DNA from: an uncultured Ruminococcus sp.
GTDB lineage: Bacteria > Bacillota > Clostridia > Oscillospirales > Ruminococcaceae
Assembly (NCBI GenBank): GCA_937907215.1
Contig: CALESG010000163.1
Coordinates: 1 to 18,802, forward strand
DNA: 18,802 bases
Reading direction: 5' to 3'
Shown here: positions 8,455 to 15,271 of the stretch, in pieces
How the letters are laid out: each line of letters starts with the position of its first letter
Position numbering within the stretch: position 1 is the first letter of the stretch
Notes under the pieces: generated by a model
What the model saw: the letters and a program-made list of their open reading frames with translations, nothing else
Told to the model about the DNA's origin: nothing
Databases searched by the model: none
Position numbers and translations under genes: made by a program

Positions 8455-9799
8455 AATCTATCAGACGATCGTAGATGACCTTACAGCAGAAGGACAAGGT
8501 GTGTGTCATATAGATGGAATGGCAGTATTTGTACCTGGAACTGCTGTAGGCGATGAGATCAAAGTAAAAATAGTTAAAGTTCTTAAAAATTATTCGTTTG
8601 GCATTGTCGAGGAAATTATAAAGCCTTCAGTTGACCGTGTAGAACCAGATTGTGTTTATTATAAGCAGTGCGGCGGATGTATATTTCGCCATATAAATTA
8701 TAAGAAAGAGCTTGAAATAAAAGAGAAAATAGTAAAAGATGCATTTGAAAGAATAGGTAAACTGGTTCCTTCAGTTCTTCCTATAATAGGATGTGAAAGC
8801 CGCTGGGGTTACAGAAATAAGGCACAGTACCCCATTGCTGCTGATAAAAATGGAGAGATAATATGTGGATTTTATGCTAAAAGAAGTCATAGAGTAGTTC
8901 CTATTGAGAATTGTATTTTACAGCCTGATATATTTAGTAAAATTGTAGATATTATAATTTCATACGCAAAGGAAAAGAAAATATCTCCATATAAAGAGGA
9001 TAATAATACAGGTGTCTTACGCCATATTTACCTTAGAAAAGGTCATTACAGCGGTGAAATTATGGTATGCCTTGTGGTAAGGAAAGATATTTCCAGAGAG
9101 CTTAAAGGTTTAGTAAAACAATTGACAGAACAAGTGACAGGTGTAAAGAGCATCGTTATGAATATAAATTCAAAGCAAACAAATGTTATTCTTGGCAGAA
9201 AAAATGTAATGCTCTGGGGTAACGATACTATAATGGATATAATGTGTGGAAATGAAATTTTAATATCACCGCTTTCATTTTATCAAGTAAATACACCTCA
9301 GGCAGAAAAACTTTATAAAGTGGCAAAAGAGTTTGCTGAACTTACAGGAAATGAGAGAGTTTTAGACCTTTACTGCGGAGCAGGAACTATAGGACTTTCA
9401 ATGGCACATGAAGCAGGAAGTGTACTTGGAGTAGAAGTGATCCCTGAGGCTGTAGAGAATGCAAAAGAGAATGCAAAGATAAACGGCATAGGAAATGCGG
9501 AATTTATATGCGGCGATGCAGGAGAAATAGCAAACAAGCTTGCAGGTGAAAAAATGCTGCCTGATGTTATAATAGCAGATCCGCCGAGAAAAGGCTGCGA
9601 TGAGCAGACGATTGATGCAATATGCAAAATGAATCCAAATCGTATAGTAATGGTTTCATGCAATCCAGCTACAGCTGCAAGAGATTGCTTTATTCTTAGC
9701 AAAAAAGGTTATATAACCGAAAAAGTCCAACCAGTAGATTTGTTTGGCGGAACTGGACACGTTGAGTGCGTGGTTTTGATGTCAAGGGTAGATAAGTAA
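8441..9799 (+). CDS. rlmD: 23S rRNA (uracil-5-)-methyltransferase RlmD/RumA-type
   Basis: This 452-residue enzyme uses SAM to make 5-methyluridine in 23S rRNA. An N-terminal TRAM RNA-binding domain (about 1-60) is followed by four cysteines for a 4Fe-4S cluster (Cys71, Cys77, Cys80, Cys158; CX5CX2C plus one). The catalytic domain shows VLDLYCGAGTIGLSMA (SAM site), ADPPRKGC and VMVSCNPATAARD with the nucleophilic Cys. Bacillota paralogues modify either or both of two uridines, so the exact target is not fixed. I chose ATG 8441 because AGAGGAGAG lies just upstream. It overlaps hemZ by 14 bases. An earlier in-frame TTG (8402) has no ribosome site. The 3' end is a candidate integration site. Confidence 0.93.
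   Translation: MQKNEIYQTIVDDLTAEGQGVCHIDGMAVFVPGTAVGDEIKVKIVKVLKNYSFGIVEEIIKPSVDRVEPDCVYYKQCGGCIFRHINYKKELEIKEKIVKDAFERIGKLVPSVLPIIGCESRWGYRNKAQYPIAADKNGEIICGFYAKRSHRVVPIENCILQPDIFSKIVDIIISYAKEKKISPYKEDNNTGVLRHIYLRKGHYSGEIMVCLVVRKDISRELKGLVKQLTEQVTGVKSIVMNINSKQTNVILGRKNVMLWGNDTIMDIMCGNEILISPLSFYQVNTPQAEKLYKVAKEFAELTGNERVLDLYCGAGTIGLSMAHEAGSVLGVEVIPEAVENAKENAKINGIGNAEFICGDAGEIANKLAGEKMLPDVIIADPPRKGCDEQTIDAICKMNPNRIVMVSCNPATAARDCFILSKKGYITEKVQPVDLFGGTGHVECVVLMSRVDK
9758..9771 (+). other. Candidate chromosomal attachment site in the rlmD 3' end
   Basis: The 14-base stretch CACGTTGAGTGCGT near the rlmD stop encodes HVECV of the conserved C-terminus. From memory, the 3' end of rum/rlmD genes with this type of core is a recurrent integration target for serine-recombinase elements in Bacillota. 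Accessory genes begin directly downstream, which supports the idea. No second copy and no integrase gene are visible in the window, so the right end would have to lie beyond it. Confidence 0.35.
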
Positions 9800-10007
9800 G
9801 GTGTGAAAAAGGCTTGAAATAAAGGGATTGGCGAGTTTTCAAGGAAAAAATCCGAAATTCAAAAATCCCGTAGAACAGCCGAAAACCGAACATATCCACG
9901 GCTTGTGTATCTGAGGGTTGAGTTGACAGGATGAAAGCGGGTAGGTTGTGGAGATAAGATTATTGTATTTTTGATGGTTGGAAATATTGAAATGGTGAGT
10001 GAATAAT
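9800..10007 (+). other. Non-coding junction with several inverted repeats
   Basis: This 208-base gap holds no convincing gene. Three complementary pairs are visible: CTTGAAA 9813-9819 with TTTCAAG 9837-9843; GGGATT 9824-9829 with AATCCC 9864-9869, which would cross the first pair like a pseudoknot; and AGCCG 9877-9881 with CGGCT 9899-9903. None is followed by a T tract, so no clear terminator for rlmD is seen. It may be a small structured RNA, a decayed element end, or chance pairing. Base composition is richer in G than the surroundings from about 9905 to 9955. Confidence 0.35.
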
Positions 10008-10874
10008 ATGGCTTATGGAAAAACTATAGAACTTTTTCTTGTAAATGGGACGGCAGACAGTTTAGTAACAGCTGAATTGTCAAATTGGAATGGTAAGGCA
10101 ATCAAGATACCTCGTATTGAGGTTGCATCATGTAATCGAAGTGACATTACTCAAGCTGGAGTTTACTTTTTATTTTGCAAGGAAGATGATAATTCTGACT
10201 CTGTTTATATTGGCGAGGCTGAAAATGTAAAAGAAAGACTATTACAGCACTTGCGTGATTATCAATCTGAGAAAGAAAAGTACTATTGGAACACAGCTGT
10301 TATTTTTATCGGAAGAGATCTAAACAAGGCTCTCATCAGATATCTTGAAAACCGTTTTGTTGAAATTGCAAGAAATAGTAAAAGATATCTTGTACTAACG
10401 AAAAATACCTACAGAAATACAGTCATGAAAGAATCACAGATTGCTGTGATGGAAGAATTCGTAGACAACGTTAAAATCCTCATCAATGCTTTAGGATATA
10501 AGGTCTTAGAACCATTAGTGCAGGTGGATTTTCCAAATTCATTGGTGGATGATGAAGTGTTGTCTATAACATCCGGCTCTGTTTATGCAAAGGGCAGAGT
10601 GACAGCAGAGGGATTTGTTGTCTTTGCCGGTGCAACAGTAAATGAGAAAGCATCTGTTAAATCATTAAGTACAGGAATGCAAAAACAAAGGCAAAAGTTA
10701 TTTGACACTGGAAAGGTTCAAAATCTGGTTACAACAGAAGATATTCTTTTTTCAAGTTCTTCGGCTGCAGCGGATTTTATTCTTGGGTATAGTGTAAGCG
10801 GACCGAAAACGTGGAAAGCGAAAGATGGCCGTTCTTTAAAGGAAATAGAAGAATCGGACACTAAAAATGATTGA
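10008..10874 (+). CDS. GIY-YIG nuclease family protein with DUF4357
   Basis: This 288-residue protein has a central GIY-YIG nuclease fold: GVYF (51-54) as the GIY strand, VYIGEA (YIG at 67-69), the catalytic-type Arg77 in KERLLQH, and Glu114 in RYLENRF. The C-terminal part (about 185-285) matches DUF4357: GSVYAKGR, GFVVFAGAT and, later, AAADFILG plus GPKTWKAKDGRSL. Such proteins are common in defence islands and near restriction-modification genes, but their target is usually unknown. I chose ATG 10008 because GGTGAG at 9994-9999 is correctly spaced. The GTG at 9999 would overlap that site. It stands alone, with gaps of about 200 and 250 bases on each side and its own downstream hairpin. Confidence 0.88.
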   Translation: MAYGKTIELFLVNGTADSLVTAELSNWNGKAIKIPRIEVASCNRSDITQAGVYFLFCKEDDNSDSVYIGEAENVKERLLQHLRDYQSEKEKYYWNTAVIFIGRDLNKALIRYLENRFVEIARNSKRYLVLTKNTYRNTVMKESQIAVMEEFVDNVKILINALGYKVLEPLVQVDFPNSLVDDEVLSITSGSVYAKGRVTAEGFVVFAGATVNEKASVKSLSTGMQKQRQKLFDTGKVQNLVTTEDILFSSSSAAADFILGYSVSGPKTWKAKDGRSLKEIEESDTKND

Positions 10875-10888
10875 CTATTATTAAAATT

Positions 10889-10934
10889 ATCCGATAGGTT
10901 GGTGAGAAAATCCAGGCTCTCGGATTTTTGTTTT
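10889..10934 (+). terminator. Terminator-like hairpin after the GIY-YIG gene
   Basis: ATCCGA (10889-10894) pairs with TCGGAT (10920-10925), with a further GAG/CTC pairing inside. It is followed by TTTTTGTTTT. The loop is long and imperfect, but the T run and position 15 bases after the stop fit an intrinsic terminator. It separates this gene from the promoter at 11069. Confidence 0.6.
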
Positions 10935-11035
10935 ATGACAGAATTGAACATATTTACAGTTAGTAGATTGCATGGTCAAGTTGACATGATTGAAATGATA
11001 TGGATTTAGGATTTTTAATGATGTTTTCGCAGTAT

Positions 11036-11065
11036 TCATATAAAATCATATTAACTCATATTAAA
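11036..11065 (+). repeat. Three tandem 10-bp repeats, candidate operator
   Basis: TCATATAAAA (11036-11045), TCATATTAAC (11046-11055) and TCATATTAAA (11056-11065) follow one another without a gap. The period is exactly one helical turn, so all copies face the same side of the DNA. The array ends 3 bases before the -35 hexamer of the next promoter. This geometry suits cooperative binding by a regulator, perhaps the helix-turn-helix protein encoded just downstream. The AT richness makes chance partly possible, but three contiguous copies in phase is unusual. Confidence 0.6.
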
Positions 11066-11068
11066 GTC

Positions 11069-11097
11069 TTGAAAAAAGCAAAAAGATATGGTATAAT
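11069..11097 (+). promoter_or_regulatory. Strong extended -10 promoter of the restriction-modification block
   Basis: TTGAAA (11069-11074) and TATAAT (11092-11097) are separated by 17 bases, and a TGG (11089-11091) directly precedes the -10, giving the extended TGn form. It is the best promoter in the window. Transcription would begin around 11104, leaving a leader of about 25 bases before the helix-turn-helix gene. Confidence 0.85.
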
Positions 11098-11128
11098 ATA
11101 ACCCGAAGAATATATGAGGAGATTTAAT

Positions 11129-11320
11129 ATGAATATTGAGAATAGTGATAAATGGATTAATCTTGAAGAAGCCGCTGATTATTTGAGCGTAAATAAAGAT
11201 ACTATACGAAATTGGATTAGAAAAGACACGGGAGTTCCTGCTCATAAAGTAGGTAAACAATGGAAATTTAAACGTTCCGAGCTTGATGAGTGGATTAAAA
11301 GCGGAAAAAGTGCTGATTAA
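11129..11320 (+). CDS. Excisionase-family helix-turn-helix DNA-binding protein
   Basis: This 63-residue protein has the MerR-like winged-helix pattern of the excisionase/HTH_17 family: WINLEEAADYLSVNKDTI (helix-turn-helix, about 9-26), RNWIRKD, then HKVGKQWKFKRSELDEWI, the family's characteristic wing and last helix. I chose ATG 11129 because AGGAG at 11117-11121 is properly spaced; an upstream ATG at 11114 overlaps that site. No integrase is next to it, and it sits 25 bases ahead of a DNA methyltransferase gene. It is therefore more likely a regulator, or a specificity or control factor for that cassette, than a phage excisionase. It may bind the phased repeats upstream of its own promoter. 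Confidence 0.85.
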   Translation: MNIENSDKWINLEEAADYLSVNKDTIRNWIRKDTGVPAHKVGKQWKFKRSELDEWIKSGKSAD

Positions 11321-11345
11321 TGGTATTATGAAAGGAGGCGATAAG

Positions 11346-13844
11346 ATGATGACATATATAAGTTTGTTTAGTAGTGCAGGGGTCGGCTGTTATGGTTTTA
11401 AATTGGAAGGCTTTGAGTGCATTGCAACAAACGAACTTATTGCACGTAGACTTGAAGTGCAAAAGTATAATCATAAGTGTAAATATGACAGCGGATATTT
11501 ATGTGGAGATATTACTCAGGACGAAACAAAAAATCTGTTATTCGATCAAATTGATTTATGGGAAAAAAAAGAGAACTTAAAGCGCGTTGATGTAATTGTG
11601 GCTACTCCACCATGTCAAGGTATGTCTGTTGCTAATCATAAAAAAAGCAAAACAGAAATTGTTAGAAATTCACTGGTTGTTGAATCTATAAAAATTATTA
11701 AGGAAGTTCATCCTCGCTTCTTTGTTTTTGAGAATGTTCCTGCATTTATGAAAACGATTTGCACAGATATAGATGGAAAAAATAAAACTATAGCTGAAGC
11801 TATAAGTTTTAATTTAGGCGATGATTATTCATATACATCGCAAATTATAAACTTTAAAAATTACGGAGCTTGCTCAAGTAGACAAAGAACGGTAGTTATT
11901 GGTGTTTCTAATGATTATGCAAATGAAGTCTCACCGTTAGAACTATATCCTATGATGGTTCCAGAAAGAACACTACGAGAAGTTATCGGTCATCTGCCTG
12001 CGTTAAGTGAATTTGGAGAAATAAGTGAAGATGACATATATCATGCCTTTAGAGTATATCCAGAACATATGCGTTCCTGGATTTCTGATTTAAAAGAAGG
12101 CGAGTCTGCATTTGATAATATTGATGATAATAAAAAACCACATCAAGTTATCAACGGAGAAATCGTAATCAATCAGCAAAAAAATGGAGACAAATATAAA
12201 CGACAATTTTGGGATAAGGTAGGTCCGTGCATACATACACGTAATGACCAATTAGCAAGCCAGAATACTATTCATCCAGCCGATGACCGTGTATTTAGCA
12301 TTAGAGAACTTATGCTTATGATGACAGTACCACATGATTTTAGATGGGTTTCAACACCTTTTGATGAGCTGAATGCATTGCCTATAGAAAATAAAAAAAA
12401 GTTTCTGAAGAAAGAGGAAATTAAGATTAGACAGTCTCTTGGCGAAGCGGTACCAACAATAATTTTTCAGCAGATAGCTCATAACATTAAAAAAGTTATA
12501 GAAATTCCGCCGATGAATTCAGCTACAATTAATAAAATTGTTTCTGAAAGAAAATTTGCTGATACACAGGAACTAATTGAATTCATTAATAATAGTCCAA
12601 TGGGACTTTCTCTCTCTGCATTAAGTAGAATTGCAGAATTATCAAATACCAAAAGAACGGATAACGCTGCATATTTCACTAGCAAACCATTAATTACTGA
12701 AATTATGAAAAAGCTTCCTATGGTTGAGAAAAAGATAATAAGAATACTGGAACTTTCGGCTGGAGTCGGAAACTTTGTTCCACTTATCATTCAAAAATTC
12801 AAGGATAAAGAAGTGATATTGGATTTGGTTGATATTGACCCAGATAGTCTTGAAGTATTAAAAGCTCTTATAAGCAAGTACAACATTCCCAAAAATTTCA
12901 AAATAAATTATATAATTGATGACTTTCTTCTTCATGATTTTGAAAGTGAATATGATTATGTGATTGGGAATCCACCTTTTTATAAAATGAAAGCAGCAGA
13001 TAGAAAATTGACGATTTACAGAAAGAAAGCCAAGAACAAGGAAACTACAAATATCTGCTCTTTCTTTCTGGATAAGGCCATGGAAATCGGAAAGTATGTA
13101 GCATTGGTATTTCCAAAATTTTTGTTAAATACTCCTGAGTTTAGTCAAACAAGAAATTACTTGGCTGAGAAAGCTGTTGAGTGCATTATTGATTTTGGTG
13201 AAAAAGGATTTCCAGGTGTGTTGGTCGAAACAATCGCTATTTTTGTGAATAACGAAAATAAACCTAATCGTACCCACATCATTTCGTTGACGAATAAGTC
13301 AGAGGTACTACAAAAACACATATTTGATAGTAGACTACCATATTGGGTGATTTATCGAAATGAGTTCTTTGATAAAATTTTAAAAAAGCTAGATTTTAAT
13401 GTTTTTACCGTTTTCCGAGATAGACAAATTACCAATAAAGATTTACGAGATTTTGGAGAAATAAGAGTGATAAAGTCTCGTAATATCTCTGATGATGGTA
13501 GTGAGATACTCAATCTTGCTGGATATGATGCCTATATGTCTTTGGATAATGCACGAAAGTTTTCTGTTTATTCATATTTAAATGCCGATAATGTGTACAT
13601 AACTCCCAATATGACATATAAGCCAAGAGTTATGAAAAAACCAAAAAATGTATTGGTTAATGGCTCGGTTGCTATTTTGATTCCTAAAGAAGGTATAACG
13701 GTTTCAGAAAAACAAATGAAATACTTTTCTTCTGAGGAATACAGGGAATTCTATAAAATAGCAAGAAATTACCAGACTCGTTCATTGAATGTAGATGCTT
13801 GTTCTGTTTATTTTTATGGATTACTAAAGGAAACAAACAAGTGA
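11346..13844 (+). CDS. Fused cytosine-5 / adenine-N6 DNA methyltransferase
   Basis: This 832-residue protein joins two methyltransferases. The first (about 1-380) has m5C motifs: FSSAGVG (8-14), PCQ with catalytic Cys90, FEN-V (128-131), SRQRTVVIG (motif VIII-like, with Ser where Gln is usual) and GEAVP (366-370). The second (about 425-832) is a gamma-type adenine enzyme: LELSAGVGNF (468-477), VDIDPD and catalytic NPPF (542-545), with its target-recognition part at the C-terminus. One protein marking C on one strand and A on the other is the known solution for asymmetric type IIS sites in the Alw26I/Eco31I/Esp3I group. AAAGGAGG at 11331-11338 fits ATG 11346. An HNH protein follows 13 bases later. 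The recognition sequence cannot be read from this. Confidence 0.92.
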   Translation: MMTYISLFSSAGVGCYGFKLEGFECIATNELIARRLEVQKYNHKCKYDSGYLCGDITQDETKNLLFDQIDLWEKKENLKRVDVIVATPPCQGMSVANHKKSKTEIVRNSLVVESIKIIKEVHPRFFVFENVPAFMKTICTDIDGKNKTIAEAISFNLGDDYSYTSQIINFKNYGACSSRQRTVVIGVSNDYANEVSPLELYPMMVPERTLREVIGHLPALSEFGEISEDDIYHAFRVYPEHMRSWISDLKEGESAFDNIDDNKKPHQVINGEIVINQQKNGDKYKRQFWDKVGPCIHTRNDQLASQNTIHPADDRVFSIRELMLMMTVPHDFRWVSTPFDELNALPIENKKKFLKKEEIKIRQSLGEAVPTIIFQQIAHNIKKVIEIPPMNSATINKIVSERKFADTQELIEFINNSPMGLSLSALSRIAELSNTKRTDNAAYFTSKPLITEIMKKLPMVEKKIIRILELSAGVGNFVPLIIQKFKDKEVILDLVDIDPDSLEVLKALISKYNIPKNFKINYIIDDFLLHDFESEYDYVIGNPPFYKMKAADRKLTIYRKKAKNKETTNICSFFLDKAMEIGKYVALVFPKFLLNTPEFSQTRNYLAEKAVECIIDFGEKGFPGVLVETIAIFVNNENKPNRTHIISLTNKSEVLQKHIFDSRLPYWVIYRNEFFDKILKKLDFNVFTVFRDRQITNKDLRDFGEIRVIKSRNISDDGSEILNLAGYDAYMSLDNARKFSVYSYLNADNVYITPNMTYKPRVMKKPKNVLVNGSVAILIPKEGITVSEKQMKYFSSEEYREFYKIARNYQTRSLNVDACSVYFYGLLKETNK

Positions 13845-13857
13845 TAGGAGGAAAACT

Positions 13858-15090
13858 ATGTTAACTCAAAATGATATATTAGAATTTTGCAATCAACATA
13901 ATTATGATTTAAGAATCAGCGGCAACGGAAGATGGATTGACCAGAAATGTACTCCAGACGTTATTTGGTCAATTGCTGATTTTGTGTTAGATTATGTAGA
14001 TAATGTTAAAAGCGAATTTACAGTTAAGGATATTTGGCAGAGCGAGTATGCCAAACAGACAATTGCTGAAACCTATTCAAAACCTGGAACAGATGAGAAG
14101 AGTGCTGAAAATGAATATGACAAGGTGTTCTCTCAACCTCTTTGTATGTTTTGTTATGCTGGCATTATCAAGGATATTTCTCCGACCACTAGACATTTAT
14201 ATACCATTGAGAACCGTGACGTTTTAGAATATATTGCACGCAACGATGTATATGCATTACGATTTTTGCATTGTTACATAGAAAAAGTGTTGTCTGATAG
14301 TGGTTTGTATCCCGTTTTTCAGTCTTTCTTTGACAATCAAGATAAGGCTCACTTTACAGTAATGAAGCAGGCATTTATTGATTTTTATCACGATTATACG
14401 CCCATTAAAAAGGAATATGAGCCGAAAAGAATATTTACGAAAGTATTAAATCCTTTAGCTTTCAAATATGGTAAGAAAGGTACGGAGGGTGGACATATGT
14501 CTATGGATGTGATAAACAAATCTGATATGATGTATAATAGGGATAATTTTAGAGATGTTTATAGAGATAAGCCAAAAGGTGTTTCCCGACAAGAATGGCT
14601 TGCACAGCATCCAGATATTGATCGCCGTGATGGATATTTCGAACAAATGATGAATCGTTCCAAGAAAACATTGCGTGATTTTATTGCCGGAGCAAGAAAT
14701 GGACTTTCAGAACTAACACAGTTTATCGAAGATCATACTGATGAAGCAAGTGCTACACAGATGCATCATATTTTCCCTAAAAATGAATTTCCGGAAATTA
14801 TGCACTACATCGAAAATCTTATTGCATTAACACCAAATCAGCATTATGGCTATGCTCATCCAAACAACAATACTCAAATTATTGATTTGGCAGCACAAAA
14901 GGTTTTATTAATCGCAAAAACATATAGTATCAAGGAAAATTTAACTAACGAGGAAGAAACTATTTATGAATTTGCGAATTTGCTTACTGTTCTATCCGTA
15001 GGCTGGGATGATGCAGATGTTCTTGAAATTGAAGAAAATGATTACAACGATGTGTTACATTCAATTAATTACCATTACGATGTAGTATAG
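13858..15090 (+). CDS. HNH endonuclease, probable type IIS restriction enzyme partner
   Basis: This 410-residue protein has an HNH (beta-beta-alpha-metal) nuclease motif near its C-terminus: QMHHIFPKNEF with His303 and His304, then Asn320 in IENLIALTPNQH and His329. The first 300 residues have no domain I recognise and could hold DNA recognition. It starts 13 bases after the fused methyltransferase with a strong AGGAGG site, so the two are co-expressed. Eco31I-type restriction enzymes are HNH nucleases paired with m5C plus m6A methylation, and this layout and length fit that family. The family assignment is inference from context and motif; the nuclease motif itself is clear. TTA leucine codons look more frequent than in the core genes. 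Confidence 0.75.
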   Translation: MLTQNDILEFCNQHNYDLRISGNGRWIDQKCTPDVIWSIADFVLDYVDNVKSEFTVKDIWQSEYAKQTIAETYSKPGTDEKSAENEYDKVFSQPLCMFCYAGIIKDISPTTRHLYTIENRDVLEYIARNDVYALRFLHCYIEKVLSDSGLYPVFQSFFDNQDKAHFTVMKQAFIDFYHDYTPIKKEYEPKRIFTKVLNPLAFKYGKKGTEGGHMSMDVINKSDMMYNRDNFRDVYRDKPKGVSRQEWLAQHPDIDRRDGYFEQMMNRSKKTLRDFIAGARNGLSELTQFIEDHTDEASATQMHHIFPKNEFPEIMHYIENLIALTPNQHYGYAHPNNNTQIIDLAAQKVLLIAKTYSIKENLTNEEETIYEFANLLTVLSVGWDDADVLEIEENDYNDVLHSINYHYDVV

Positions 15091-15271
15091 AAAGATTATA
15101 TAATGTAACATTGCAATAAAGCGATGATGTTTTGGTTCGTTTTTTAATTCTATACCAGTTACATATGAATTTTACAAAGAAACCATACTTACCTTTAAGT
15201 GTATATAATGTACTACTAATTGTATCTTGGTGTTGAAACAGATAGTAATAAACTCTGAAAAATCAGGAAAG
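15091..15271 (+). other. Gap between restriction-modification and ABC-3C genes
   Basis: No confident gene or terminator is visible. A -10-like TATAAT lies at 15204-15209 but lacks a good -35 at the right distance. A 15-base segment at 15123-15137 recurs with one mismatch at 15271-15285, across the likely start of the next gene. A possible short stem (AACAT with ATGTT, about 15107-15130) followed by a T-rich stretch is too irregular to call. Confidence 0.3.

Noticed and set aside
9811..9915. Open frame of about 35 codons after rlmD, as a possible coding remnant
   Set aside because: No start or ribosome site and no recognisable similarity; the length is expected by chance.
10935..10997. Possible 20-codon peptide just after the GIY-YIG terminator
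   Set aside because: No ribosome site, it begins in the T tract of a terminator, and the composition is not protein-like.
10981..11009. Perfect -35 hexamer TTGACA upstream of the repeats
   Set aside because: No acceptable -10 at 15-19 bases; the promoter at 11069 is far better.
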